A stretch of DNA of 64,000 nt from Sphingobacterium thalpophilum (GTDB taxonomy: Bacteria; Bacteroidota; Bacteroidia; Sphingobacteriales; Sphingobacteriaceae): positions 1 through 64,000 of the forward strand of contig CAMBMM010000004.1 of the NCBI GenBank assembly GCA_945868825.1, given 5' to 3'. This document shows positions 21,426-31,665 of the stretch, piece after piece. The notes under the pieces were generated by a model. The model was not told the origin of the DNA. It was given only the letters and a program-made list of their open reading frames with translations, and did not search any database. Position numbers and translations under genes: made by a program. Position 1 is the stretch's first letter. The number at the start of each line of letters is the position of its first letter.

Positions 21426-23022
21426 AGGTATTTAGCACTTTGGTACCTAAAATTTGATCTCCCGCTATTTTTAAAATATCTCTATCTAGGATAATAAAAT
21501 CGGCAAACTTGCCCACCTCTATACTGCCTTTTTCTTTTTCTTCGAAATTGCCTTTGGCTGCCCAAATGGTCATTCCTCTTAGTGCATCGGCTCTACTTAA
21601 GGCATTTTCTGTTTGAAACCCTTTACTAGGCCAACCCTTTGCATCTTTACGAACTACGGCAGCGTAGAAGGTACGCATAGGGCTAATATCTTCTACCGGA
21701 AAGTCGGTTCCTAAAATCAACCAACCATTTTGTTGTAGCAATTGCTGATAGGCATATGCCCCTTTTATGCGTTCCGATCCCAAACGTTCGCCGGCCCAAT
21801 ACATATCGGAAGTGGCATGGGTGGGTTGCACAGAAGGCACCACAGAATTGGCGCCAAATTTTGCGAAGTCAGCAGGGTTTACCACTTGTGCATGTTCAAT
21901 GCGCCAGCGTAAATCGTTTTTGCCTTTTAATACCTTAGTATAAACGTTTAAAATTTCTCTGTTTGCCGAATCGCCAATAGCATGGGTACACATTTGAAAT
22001 CCTTTATCGGCAATTTTTTGCGCTAATTCTAAGTAATGTGCTTTTGGGCTTAATAAAAATCCATAATGTCCGGCTTGGTCGGCATAAGGGTTTAGTAAGC
22101 AAGCACCTCGAGAGCCCAAGGCCCCGTCGGCGTATACTTTAAAGGCACGCACATTTAAGCGATCGGTTTTGATGGCGCCATTTTTTACTAGAAAATCGAA
22201 ATTTTCAGGGCTATCCGATAGCATCACAAATAAGCGCATTTTTAGTTGTGCTGCCTTTTGCAAGGCGTCAATGGTACTTACCGCTTGGTGGTCTAAGCCG
22301 CAATCAACAATGGTGGTAAGCCCTGCCGCAAAGCAGTTTTTTTGAGCCGCTAAAAAGGCTTTGTTTACTTGCTCTGTAGTGGGTTTGGGTATTTTCCTCG
22401 ATACCAGATCTACAGCATTATCTACCAAAAGGCCTGTTAGTTTTCCATTTTCTGTTCCAATTTCTCCACCTACTAAGGTTTGCCCAGGTTTAATGCCGGC
22501 TAAATCCAATGCTTTTTGGTTGGCAATGGCTGCGTGGCGATCTACTCGGTTTAAAAGTATGGGTTGATTGGGGAATAAACGGTTGAGCTCGGCATTGCTC
22601 GGGAAGTTTTTATTCGTCCAATCGTTTTGGTCCCAGCCTCGGCCTAAAATCCAACCTTCGGTATTTTGACTAGCGAAGGCTTTTACCTTGGCTACAATTT
22701 CTTCCCAGCTTTTAGTACCTACTAAATCAACTGTGTTTAGTCCTAAGCCATAGGCTAAAAAGTGGGCATGCCCGTCAATAAAGCCCGGGTAAATAGCTTT
22801 CCCTTTGGCATCTATTTCTTCTTTGGCGCTGTACTCTTTTTGCAAATCGACGCTTTTGCCAATAGCTATAATTTTACCATCGCTAATGGCCATGGCCTCT
22901 GCTTCACTAAAGGTGCTGTCTACAGTGTAAATTTGTGCATTGTAAATCAAGGTATCGGCCGATTTTTTGCTTGAACATGCCCATAGAAAGCTAAGAGCTA
23001 AAAAGAAAAAGATTTTTTTCAT
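21400..23022 (-). CDS. Amidohydrolase family lipoprotein (YtcJ-like)
   Basis: ORF opens at 23079, MKKIFFFLALSFLWACSS start at 23022; PGFIDGHAHFLAYG, GTDFPVE, FADFIILD. Confidence 0.9.
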   Translation of the reverse strand: MKKIFFFLALSFLWACSSKKSADTLIYNAQIYTVDSTFSEAEAMAISDGKIIAIGKSVDLQKEYSAKEEIDAKGKAIYPGFIDGHAHFLAYGLGLNTVDLVGTKSWEEIVAKVKAFASQNTEGWILGRGWDQNDWTNKNFPSNAELNRLFPNQPILLNRVDRHAAIANQKALDLAGIKPGQTLVGGEIGTENGKLTGLLVDNAVDLVSRKIPKPTTEQVNKAFLAAQKNCFAAGLTTIVDCGLDHQAVSTIDALQKAAQLKMRLFVMLSDSPENFDFLVKNGAIKTDRLNVRAFKVYADGALGSRGACLLNPYADQAGHYGFLLSPKAHYLELAQKIADKGFQMCTHAIGDSANREILNVYTKVLKGKNDLRWRIEHAQVVNPADFAKFGANSVVPSVQPTHATSDMYWAGERLGSERIKGAYAYQQLLQQNGWLILGTDFPVEDISPMRTFYAAVVRKDAKGWPSKGFQTENALSRADALRGMTIWAAKGNFEEKEKGSIEVGKFADFIILDRDILKIAGDQILGTKVLNTYVNGEKVY

Positions 23023-23129
23023 GTGGTATTGTTTTCTGTGTTTAAATATAGGGATTGTGCTGTTTGAATGCGAATGCAAAGCAAATTTTAGCCTTTAAAA
23101 TGGCAAAAAAATAGCTATTTTAGCAGTTC

Positions 23130-24968
23130 ATGTCAGATATTATTCAACTTTTACCCGATTCTGTTGCAAACCAAATTGCCGCAGGCGAAGTGGTTCAGCG
23201 TCCGGCTTCAGCAGTTAAAGAACTGTTAGAGAATGCCATTGATGCCGGTGCAGATCGCATTCAATTGTTGTTAAAAGATGCCGGTAAGGCACTTATTCAG
23301 GTGCTTGATAATGGTTGTGGTATGAGTCCAACTGATGCTCGGATGTGTTTTGAGCGTCATGCTACCTCTAAAATTAAAGAAGCTGCCGATTTATTTGCCA
23401 TTCGTACTAAGGGGTTTAGGGGAGAGGCCATGGCTTCTATTGCGGCTATTGCTCAAGTAGAATTAAAAACTCGTAGGGTAGAAGATGAGTTGGGTACTTT
23501 AGTAGAAATTGAAGCCTCTGCGGTGCAAAAGCAAGAACCCATTGCTTGTACTGCCGGAACGAGTATCAGCATTAAGAACTTATTTTATAATACCCCCGCC
23601 CGCCGTAACTTTTTAAAAAGTAATTCGGTGGAGTTACGCCATATTATTGATGAATTTCAGCGGGTAGCTTTGGCACATCCCGATTTGTTTTTCTCTTTGC
23701 ACCACGATGGGAATGAGTTGTTTCACTTGCCTGCATCTAGCTTAAAGCATCGTATTGTGCATGTTTTTGGTACTGCATACAATCAAAAGTTGGTGCCTGT
23801 TTCCGAAGAAACTAGTATTATTAATATTGAGGGATTTGTGGGCAAACCTGAGTTTGCCAAAAAAACACGTGGAGAACAGTTCTTCTTTGTAAACCGTCGA
23901 TTTATTAAAGATGCCTACCTCAATCATGCGGTGGCTTCGGCTTTTGAAGAAGTGCTGAGTAGAGATAGTTTTCCCTTGTACGTATTGTTTATTGAAATTG
24001 ATCCTGCACAAATTGATATTAACGTACATCCTACCAAAACAGAAATTAAGTTTCAAGATGAAAAGGCCATGTATGCCATTATTCGCTCGGCCGTAAAGCG
24101 CTCTTTGGGTAGGTATAACATTGCCCCAACTTTAGATTTTAACCAAGAAACGGGCTTTAGTCAAATGATTACCCAGCAGTCGCCCGAAGATATTGTGGCA
24201 CCGAGTATTCGGGTAAATCCCAATTTTAATCCTTTTGCCGCTTCGGTTGAATCGGCTCCTTCTAGGCAGCATATGGGCCAAAGCCGCGAAAAGATTGAAC
24301 AGGATTGGTCGGGCATTCACGAAGTGCTTAAAAGCGTCTCTCATCAGCCTGCAGCATTCAATTTTGGTACAGAAGATGAACAGACTTTCGCAAAGGTTGG
24401 AGAGAAGCAAATTGTGCAGTTGCATCAACGGTTCATTTTATCCACCATTAAATCGGGTTGCCTGCTTATAGATCAACAAGCGGCCCATGAACGTATTTTG
24501 TACGAACGCTTTGTGCAACAATTAGCCACAAAGCCAGGCACTTCGCAACAAAGTTTATTTCCCGAAACAGTCACACTTTCGGCAACTGATGCTGAACTGG
24601 TAAAAGAATTGTTACCCGATATTCAAGCTTTAGGCTTTCAAATTCGCGAATTTGGGACCAATGCTTTTGTGGTGGAGGGTGTGCCTGCGGATATTTCGTC
24701 TACGGCTAGCGAAGTGGAAATTTTAGAGCAATTGTTAGAAGGATTTAAGAATAACCAAGCGGCGCTCAAATTAAATAAACGAGATCAGTTGGCTCGTACC
24801 TTGGCAAAAAACTCGGCTATTAAATCGGGTACCCATTTAAATATAGAAGAAATGACTGCCTTGATAGATGAGCTTTTTGCTTGCGAAATGCCTCAAGTTT
24901 CTATCGGTGGAAAACCGATAATTGTTACCTTTAGTTTGGAGGAGTTACTCCAAAAATTTGAAAAATAG
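23130..24968 (+). CDS. mutL: DNA mismatch repair protein MutL
   Basis: IAAGEVVQRPASAVKELLENAIDAGA, DNGCGM, GFRGEA; C-terminal dimerisation domain. Confidence 0.97.
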   Translation: MSDIIQLLPDSVANQIAAGEVVQRPASAVKELLENAIDAGADRIQLLLKDAGKALIQVLDNGCGMSPTDARMCFERHATSKIKEAADLFAIRTKGFRGEAMASIAAIAQVELKTRRVEDELGTLVEIEASAVQKQEPIACTAGTSISIKNLFYNTPARRNFLKSNSVELRHIIDEFQRVALAHPDLFFSLHHDGNELFHLPASSLKHRIVHVFGTAYNQKLVPVSEETSIINIEGFVGKPEFAKKTRGEQFFFVNRRFIKDAYLNHAVASAFEEVLSRDSFPLYVLFIEIDPAQIDINVHPTKTEIKFQDEKAMYAIIRSAVKRSLGRYNIAPTLDFNQETGFSQMITQQSPEDIVAPSIRVNPNFNPFAASVESAPSRQHMGQSREKIEQDWSGIHEVLKSVSHQPAAFNFGTEDEQTFAKVGEKQIVQLHQRFILSTIKSGCLLIDQQAAHERILYERFVQQLATKPGTSQQSLFPETVTLSATDAELVKELLPDIQALGFQIREFGTNAFVVEGVPADISSTASEVEILEQLLEGFKNNQAALKLNKRDQLARTLAKNSAIKSGTHLNIEEMTALIDELFACEMPQVSIGGKPIIVTFSLEELLQKFEK

Positions 24969-24972
24969 CGCT

Positions 24973-25680
24973 ATGCGATTACCTTTTGCAAATACACCAA
25001 CGGTTGTAAAAAACCTACTCATCATTAATATCATCTTTTATATTGCTACGCTAGTATTTAGTAAAGGCGGAGCATATCCTATGGTAGAGTATTTCGGTGT
25101 ATTTTATTTCGATTCGCCGAACTTTAGAATTTGGCAGATAATTACCTACATGTTTATGCATAGCCCGGTGAGCTTTGCGCATATTTTGTTCAACATGTTT
25201 GCCCTCTACACTTTTGGTTCGCAGCTCGAATATTTGTTTGGAGCTAAGCGGTTTTTAAATTTTTATTTGATTACGGGTTTGGGTGCTTTAGCCTTGCAAA
25301 TGGCTATTCAGGCTATTGAGGTATACGGTATTGCTGGTAGTATTACCATTGATGTGGCTTCCTATACTTCTACCAACCCCGATCATCTGCGTACCCTGCA
25401 AGAAATTTATTACGGACCCATGCTGGGTGCTTCTGGAGCTATATTTGGCCTTTTAACGGCCTTTGGTTTATTATTCCCCAATGCCGAACTGTTCATCATG
25501 TTTATCCCTGTGCCTATAAAAGCCAAATACATCATTCCCGTTTATATCGTTATTGAATTGTTTTTGGGTGTAGCTCAATTCAGTGGCGACTCGGTAGCGC
25601 ATTTTGCGCATTTAGGTGGCGCACTTTTTGGTTTTATATTGATGAAAGTGTGGCGCATTCGTAAACCTTGGGATTTTTAG
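24973..25680 (+). CDS. Rhomboid-family intramembrane serine protease
   Basis: GASGAIFG (Ser) and HLGGALFGF (His); ORF opens at 24922 but MRLPFANTP start is more likely. Confidence 0.92.
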   Translation: MRLPFANTPTVVKNLLIINIIFYIATLVFSKGGAYPMVEYFGVFYFDSPNFRIWQIITYMFMHSPVSFAHILFNMFALYTFGSQLEYLFGAKRFLNFYLITGLGALALQMAIQAIEVYGIAGSITIDVASYTSTNPDHLRTLQEIYYGPMLGASGAIFGLLTAFGLLFPNAELFIMFIPVPIKAKYIIPVYIVIELFLGVAQFSGDSVAHFAHLGGALFGFILMKVWRIRKPWDF

Positions 25681-25689
25681 TAACATAGT

Positions 25690-26808
25690 ATGAGAAGAGG
25701 AAAAACGCATATTGGGTTATTGAGCAAATTTTTGTTGTTCTTAAATGCGCTTGCGGTATTCTTTTTGTTGCTTTCTTATTCGGCTCCCTATATAAACCCT
25801 GCTAGTTTTTGGCCCATAGCTTTTGTGGGTTTGGCATATCCCTTTATTTTGCTTTTTAATTTGCTTTGTGTAGTATTCTGGTTGTTCCGTAAGCCTATTT
25901 TTGCGTTACCCTCGGTAGTAGCCGTACTATTGGGTTGGAATGTACTTACGAGTTTTGTAGGTTTTAGAGAATCTACCGCCATTGAGGTACCCAAATCATC
26001 GCCAGATTTTGTGCGTATTATGACCTATAATGTACACAGCTTTAAAAAATTCGGATTTCAAAATGAAGAAACCATTCGCGATCAAATGCTTACCATTATT
26101 CGTAAAGAGCAGCCTGATGTGATTTGTTTTCAGGAGTTTTTCACTCGTAATCGGGGAAAATACAATTTTAAAAAGCTTATTAAAGAGATTTTAAATACCG
26201 AGCATTATTACTTCGAACCTGCAACCGATAATGGTTTTGAAGCTATTGGCTTAGCCATTTTCTCTAAGTTTCCTATTGTGAAAAAAGGGAGTATTCGTTT
26301 TGATAAAAAACAACGAGGCAACGAAGCTATTTACACCGATGTGCTTTACCGAAAACAAACATTTCGGGTGTACAATGTGCATCTCCAGTCCATTAAATTT
26401 CAACCAAAAGATTACGAGTATATCCACCAAGTGCAAGAGGAGATTCAAACCAATATGAGTTCGTCTCGTAGAATAGGAGGGCGTTTAAAACGGGCCTTTA
26501 TAAAACGTAGCAAGCAAGTAGACCTAGTGAAAAAACATACCAGCACTTGCACTTGGTCTTATGTGCTAGCCGGCGATTTTAACGATACCCCTGTTTCGTA
26601 TACTGTAAACCAAATGGCCAATGGCTTAGTGAATACCTTTAAAGAAAAAGGGAGTGGCCTAGGCGTTACTTATAATGGCGATTTTCCTAATTTTCAAATC
26701 GATTATATTTTAGCCACCCCGAATTTTGGGGTTAGAAATTACCGTATTATTGATAAAAAGCTATCCGACCATTTTGCAGTTCGGGCAGATTTAGAACTAG
26801 ATAACTAA
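25690..26808 (+). CDS. Endonuclease/exonuclease/phosphatase family membrane-anchored protein
   Basis: MTYNVHSF, QEFFTR, AGDFNDTP, LSDHFAV. Confidence 0.92.
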   Translation: MRRGKTHIGLLSKFLLFLNALAVFFLLLSYSAPYINPASFWPIAFVGLAYPFILLFNLLCVVFWLFRKPIFALPSVVAVLLGWNVLTSFVGFRESTAIEVPKSSPDFVRIMTYNVHSFKKFGFQNEETIRDQMLTIIRKEQPDVICFQEFFTRNRGKYNFKKLIKEILNTEHYYFEPATDNGFEAIGLAIFSKFPIVKKGSIRFDKKQRGNEAIYTDVLYRKQTFRVYNVHLQSIKFQPKDYEYIHQVQEEIQTNMSSSRRIGGRLKRAFIKRSKQVDLVKKHTSTCTWSYVLAGDFNDTPVSYTVNQMANGLVNTFKEKGSGLGVTYNGDFPNFQIDYILATPNFGVRNYRIIDKKLSDHFAVRADLELDN

Positions 26809-26817
26809 GCATTTTTA

Positions 26818-26825
26818 TACCTTTG
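26818..26825 (+). promoter_or_regulatory. -7 element TACCTTTG, 4 nt before the cysS ATG
   Basis: Matches TAnnTTTG. Confidence 0.6.
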
Positions 26826-26829
26826 TGGC

Positions 26830-28290
26830 ATGAAAAACCAAGTACAGGTTTATAATACCTTAACTCGTAGCAAAGAATTATTTACCCCACTACATCCACC
26901 TTTGGTGGGTATGTATGTTTGTGGCCCTACCGTGTATAGCGATGTACATTTAGGCAATTGCCGCACCTTTGTTTCTTTCGATTTAATTTACAGGTATTTG
27001 CTGCACTTGGGCTATAAAGTGCGCTATGTGCGCAACATTACCGATGCTGGGCATTTAGAGGGCGACCGCGACGAAGGAGATGATAAATTTGCTAAAAAAG
27101 CCAAGCTAGAGCAGGTAGAACCCATGGAAATTGTACAGCGTTACACCTTGGGTTTTCATGAAGTAATGGGCTTATTAAATACCTTGCCACCGAGCATCGA
27201 GCCAACCGCTACCGGCCACATTGCCGAGCAAATAGAAATGGTAAAAGAGATTTTGGCAAGCGGCTTGGCCTATGAAGTAGATGGCACCGTATATTTTGAT
27301 GTAGAAAAATACAGCCAAAATAATAATTATACCATTTTAACTAACCGCCAATTAGAAGATTTACTGGCCAATACCCGTGAGTTGGGTGGGCAAGACGATA
27401 AAAAAGGACGTTTAGATTTTGCACTTTGGATTAAAGCAAAACCCGAGCATATTATGCGTTGGCCATCGCCATGGGGTTGGGGTTTCCCAGGCTGGCATAT
27501 CGAATGCTCGGCCATGAGTAAAAAATACCTGGGCGATACGTTTGATATTCACGGAGGGGGCCTAGATTTAGCGGCTACACATCATACCAATGAAATTGCC
27601 CAATCGCAGGCATGTAACCACCACGAGCCTGCCCGTTATTGGATGCACACCAATATGCTTACCGTGAACGGCACCCGCATGTCTAAAAGTGCCGGCAATG
27701 GTTTTTTACCTGGCGAATTGTTTAGTGGAAATCATCCTACCTTAAGTAAGGCCTTTTCACCTATGACCGTTCGGTTTTTTATGCTTCAAGCACATTACCG
27801 CAGTACGCTCGATTTTTCGAACGAAGCCTTAGAAGCATCAGAAAAAGGATTTAAGCGTTTATTACATGCGGTTGACTTGTTGGATGGGTTAAAATCGAGT
27901 ACTCAGTCTACCTGCGATATAGCCGCCTTAGAAGCACGTGGCTATGCGGCTATGAATGATGATTTTAACAGCCCAATTCTTATTGCCGAACTGTTTGAGG
28001 CTGTAAAATTGATAAATGGCATAAACGATGGCAAGGTGCAAATCTCTGCTCCCGATTTAACTAGCTTAAGCCAATTTGTGAAACAAATGGTGTTTGATGT
28101 ATTGGGTTTGCAAGCCGAAGGCCAGGAAGGCACGGAGTTGGCACCGCTTATGGAGCTCATTATCAAGCTACGCAACGAAGCAAAAGCGAAACAAGATTAC
28201 GCTACTTCCGATAAAATCCGAATCGCCTTACAAGAGGCAGGTATTCAGCTAAACGATAGCAAAGAGAGTACCACTTGGACCAAATTGTAG
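26830..28290 (+). CDS. cysS: Cysteinyl-tRNA synthetase
   Basis: YVCGPTVYSDVHLGNCRTF, GWHIECSAM, KMSKS-equivalent RMSKSAGN. Confidence 0.97.
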   Translation: MKNQVQVYNTLTRSKELFTPLHPPLVGMYVCGPTVYSDVHLGNCRTFVSFDLIYRYLLHLGYKVRYVRNITDAGHLEGDRDEGDDKFAKKAKLEQVEPMEIVQRYTLGFHEVMGLLNTLPPSIEPTATGHIAEQIEMVKEILASGLAYEVDGTVYFDVEKYSQNNNYTILTNRQLEDLLANTRELGGQDDKKGRLDFALWIKAKPEHIMRWPSPWGWGFPGWHIECSAMSKKYLGDTFDIHGGGLDLAATHHTNEIAQSQACNHHEPARYWMHTNMLTVNGTRMSKSAGNGFLPGELFSGNHPTLSKAFSPMTVRFFMLQAHYRSTLDFSNEALEASEKGFKRLLHAVDLLDGLKSSTQSTCDIAALEARGYAAMNDDFNSPILIAELFEAVKLINGINDGKVQISAPDLTSLSQFVKQMVFDVLGLQAEGQEGTELAPLMELIIKLRNEAKAKQDYATSDKIRIALQEAGIQLNDSKESTTWTKL

Positions 28291-28291
28291 T

Positions 28292-28966
28292 TTATAAGGA
28301 ATTATAAAATACAATCAGTCTTACCAAATCCTCTTCGTTTTTTAGGTTAAGTTTATCCTCGGTTATATAAGCCTCTAATTCGGCTGCATGATTACCCAAA
28401 GCTGCCATTACCTGTTTTTTATCTTTCTTAATTTTTACCGGCACATTGTTTTTGGCTAAGTAGTAATATTCATCTTCTTTGTAGGTGCGGGTAGTAGTGG
28501 CCGAATTAAATGCACGTTCATCAAAGGATTGTTTTACACGTCGTTTTAACAATTGCACACTTCCATCGCTTAATACTTGATAAAAACTACTCGTTTTAGT
28601 TCTATCTATAGGGGCATATCCACTTTTAAATAGGAGTGTTTCTTCGCCAACAACTAAACTAAACTCACTTACTGGTAGCGAAAATTGCAATAAATCTTCG
28701 CTCTTGGTATCCTTAAAATACACTTGATCTTTCTCTAAATCGTATTTTAAAAAATCAGCTTTATAGGTGTTACCAGTTGTAAACTTTACCAAGCCTTTCA
28801 GCCACATTGTAGTAAGCAACGGGGTTCCCTCTTCTCTCAAATTGCTACTTGTAAGTAAGGCCCTGTCTTGTTGGTCGAAAACCAATTGCTCTTTTACAGA
28901 TTGTGCCTGCAGTGTACTTGCCCCTGCGGCTATGAAAAGAAATAGTAAGTTAAATTTTTTCATCAT
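28292..28966 (-). CDS. Secreted protein of unknown function (paralog of next gene)
   Basis: Signal peptide; LVKFTTGNTYKADFLKYDLEKDQVYFKD, LLKR, LNLKNEEDLVRLIVFYNSL. Confidence 0.75.
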   Translation of the reverse strand: MMKKFNLLFLFIAAGASTLQAQSVKEQLVFDQQDRALLTSSNLREEGTPLLTTMWLKGLVKFTTGNTYKADFLKYDLEKDQVYFKDTKSEDLLQFSLPVSEFSLVVGEETLLFKSGYAPIDRTKTSSFYQVLSDGSVQLLKRRVKQSFDERAFNSATTTRTYKEDEYYYLAKNNVPVKIKKDKKQVMAALGNHAAELEAYITEDKLNLKNEEDLVRLIVFYNSL

Positions 28967-29637
28967 TATAAGGAGTTATAGTATTGAATGAATTGAATTA
29001 AATCTTCTTCATTTTTAAGATTTAACGATTTTTCTTGTAGATAATTTTCTAAAGCGCTGCCCTGATTTGCTAAGGCAGCCAATATACTTTTTTTGTCTTT
29101 TCTAATTCTGATGAGCGTATTGTTGTTGCTAATATAATAGAAGTTAAGCACTTCAAAACTTTTAATAGTACTAGCCGAGTTAAAAGGTTTTTCTTCGTTT
29201 ATTTTTTTGCTCGTTCTTTTAAGTAGTTGCGTGCCGCCATCAAACAACACTTGGTAGTAATTTTTTTCGGTATTGTCGTCAATGGCTTTATATCCGTTTC
29301 TGTATAAAATTGAAGCCTTATCTTTTTCGGTTAGTTTAAATTCTACTACAGGTATTACAAAAGCCAATAGTTGATCGGTTTTAATGTCTTTAAAAAAGAG
29401 CTCATCCCGTAATAAATTATATTTGAGCTGAACATTGGTATAGCTTTTCCCGTTACTAAGCTTTACAGTACCCTCTGTCCAATTTTCGAACAGGTAAGGG
29501 TAACCCTTTACATCGGTGTAGTTGATGCCTAAAAATGGTGCGCCTTGATCAGTTTGAATAAACTGAGCTTTCGAATGGCTGCTTACACACAGGTATAAAA
29601 GGCAGGTGATGGCGAACGTTTTTAATGGGGCTTGCAT
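28966..29637 (-). CDS. Secreted protein of unknown function (paralog)
   Basis: Signal peptide; TVKLSNGKSYTNVQLKYNLLRDELFFKDIKTDQLL, LNLKNEEDLIQFIQYYNSL; TAATG overlap with next gene. Confidence 0.75.
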   Translation of the reverse strand: MQAPLKTFAITCLLYLCVSSHSKAQFIQTDQGAPFLGINYTDVKGYPYLFENWTEGTVKLSNGKSYTNVQLKYNLLRDELFFKDIKTDQLLAFVIPVVEFKLTEKDKASILYRNGYKAIDDNTEKNYYQVLFDGGTQLLKRTSKKINEEKPFNSASTIKSFEVLNFYYISNNNTLIRIRKDKKSILAALANQGSALENYLQEKSLNLKNEEDLIQFIQYYNSL

Positions 29638-29768
29638 GGTATTATCTTTTTTACGCTCAAATATACTGTTTATACTTATTTTTGAAATAAGGGTGTTTAC
29701 ACTTCTTGGGATTGTTATTTAAAACAAAGGTTTAATTACTTACGTTATATTTTAAATTAAGTACTCAA

Positions 29769-30095
29769 ATGGCAGCTGAAAATTATTCATCTAAAACCCT
29801 CTCTCAGGTAGTAAATGAGCTGGTAAACTTAGGTTATACTACTGAATTTGTATACGAACGAAATAGTTTGTGTTGCCAGGTGGGTAATGAAAAGTGTTTT
29901 GTAAAACCAAAGGATTTAGTAATTACGCAGATTTATCGCTTTGAGGGCATGAACGATCCATCGGATAGTGCTGTAGTATATGCACTAGAAAGCAGCCAGG
30001 GTAAGAAAGGGTTATTAATAGATGCTTATGGCGTTTATGCCGATGAGCATAAATTAGCTTTTCTGAAAAATATACCTATCCGCGAAGTTAGTTAG
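29769..30095 (+). CDS. Conserved small protein of unknown function
   Basis: 108 aa, well-formed ORF; family seen across Bacteroidota (recollection, not searched). Confidence 0.7.
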   Translation: MAAENYSSKTLSQVVNELVNLGYTTEFVYERNSLCCQVGNEKCFVKPKDLVITQIYRFEGMNDPSDSAVVYALESSQGKKGLLIDAYGVYADEHKLAFLKNIPIREVS

Positions 30096-31452
30096 CTTGC
30101 GGGGGTGTAGGCCAATCTTGCAAATCTTTGCAGATAGAATACTCCGGATCTATTTTAATGAATGTGCTTTTTCTACGTTTTTCGAACCAAGCACTTACCA
30201 CTTTAGTTACTGAATCCTCGTAAGCGGCATCCTTAATTTTTGGGTAGTCTTGCTCTAAGCTAGCCTTGTGTGGTCCAATTCTCGATTTTAAAAAGACAAA
30301 GCGATAGCCTTGTTGCCCGGCAGGGGAAGTAAACGAAGCCGATTTAGAAATGGTACCCACTTTCATGGTATCAATAGTTAAGAACAAAGCGGGGTCTAGT
30401 TTATCGGTTGGGATAAACGTACTTCTGCTTTGTACGTTTTCGGCATTCAGCATCATTCCGCCGTTAAATTTCGTGTCATTGTCATCAGAGTGAAGTGAAG
30501 CTGCGGCAGAAAAGTCTATTTTTTTGGTACTTACCAGATTATACACACTATCTGCAAGGGCTTTGCAGCGCTCTAAACTAGCGGTTGTAGGTTCGGTTTT
30601 AATTAAAATATGTTGCGCTCTTACTTGTTCGCCTCGGCGTTCCATTACTTTAAGCACGTGAAAGCCATACTCGGTTTCAAATACTTGCGACATTTCGCCG
30701 GACTTTATTTTAAAGGCATTGGCCGCAAATTCTTTTACCAACATGGTGCGGTCCATAAAACCCAAATCGCCACCTTCGGTAGCCGAACCTAAATCCTGAG
30801 AATACAATCTTGCCAAGGTGCCAAAATCTTCTCCACCTTTTATACGTAAACGGAGGGCTTCTACTCGATCTCGGTAAGCTTCTTTTTCTTTTTTAGTGAG
30901 TTTGGGGTAAAGTACTACGGCACCCACCTCTATTTCGGTGTTAAATGAGGGGAGGCTATCTTTTGGAATGCCATCGAAATATTTTTTAACATCATCGGGG
31001 CTTACCGATACTTTTGCGGAGATAGTCCCCTGCATTTTATTAGCCACTAACTGTTCCCGAATATCGGGTCTAATTTCGTCTTTGTATTGTATTAACGAAC
31101 GATTCAGGAACTGCTCCAAACGCTCTTGCCCGCCAGCACGACTTATCATAGTTCGCATTCTGCGGCTAATTTCGTCGTCAACTTGTTCTTCGGTAACGGA
31201 TACCGAATCTATAATGGCTTGTTGAGATAACAATTTCTGCGTTAGTAATTGTTGTAAAAAATAGCATTTTAAGGTTTCATCGGCAGGGTTGCCTTGCGCC
31301 AAGTATTGGGCATATTGCATTTCTAAATCCGATTTTAGAATAATGGCACTACCTACCACGGCAACAACTTTATCCAATGCAACCTTTTGTGCTTTTGCTA
31401 CTTGAACGGTGAGCCCTATGATAATTAAAATAATCCCTGCTATTTTTTTCAT
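30088..31452 (-). CDS. Periplasmic peptidyl-prolyl isomerase (SurA-like, parvulin domains)
   Basis: Signal peptide, SurA_N-like region, EQVRAQHILIKTEPT and TEYGFHVLKVMER parvulin motifs. Confidence 0.92.
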   Translation of the reverse strand: MKKIAGIILIIIGLTVQVAKAQKVALDKVVAVVGSAIILKSDLEMQYAQYLAQGNPADETLKCYFLQQLLTQKLLSQQAIIDSVSVTEEQVDDEISRRMRTMISRAGGQERLEQFLNRSLIQYKDEIRPDIREQLVANKMQGTISAKVSVSPDDVKKYFDGIPKDSLPSFNTEIEVGAVVLYPKLTKKEKEAYRDRVEALRLRIKGGEDFGTLARLYSQDLGSATEGGDLGFMDRTMLVKEFAANAFKIKSGEMSQVFETEYGFHVLKVMERRGEQVRAQHILIKTEPTTASLERCKALADSVYNLVSTKKIDFSAAASLHSDDNDTKFNGGMMLNAENVQSRSTFIPTDKLDPALFLTIDTMKVGTISKSASFTSPAGQQGYRFVFLKSRIGPHKASLEQDYPKIKDAAYEDSVTKVVSAWFEKRRKSTFIKIDPEYSICKDLQDWPTPPQAN

Positions 31453-31665
31453 TTCTTTATTATGGATGTGTGGATGATGAAGCTGTTTTTAATTTTCCTA
31501 ACCCGTCGCAAAATTATCAGATATAATCAATTATTTAGCCTAATTGGGTAAAATTAATCGAAAATCCAGTTCATTAACTTAATCAAGTCCAATTTAGGGC
31601 TTTAATTGTAATAATACCTGCTCTTTAACTATTTTTAACAGCTTAGCTTTTCTTACCTTTACAGC

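Noticed and set aside
30610-31225. Plus-strand ORFs of 60 and 95 aa inside the PPIase gene
   Set aside because: Antisense to a clear parvulin-domain protein; no start-region or motif support.
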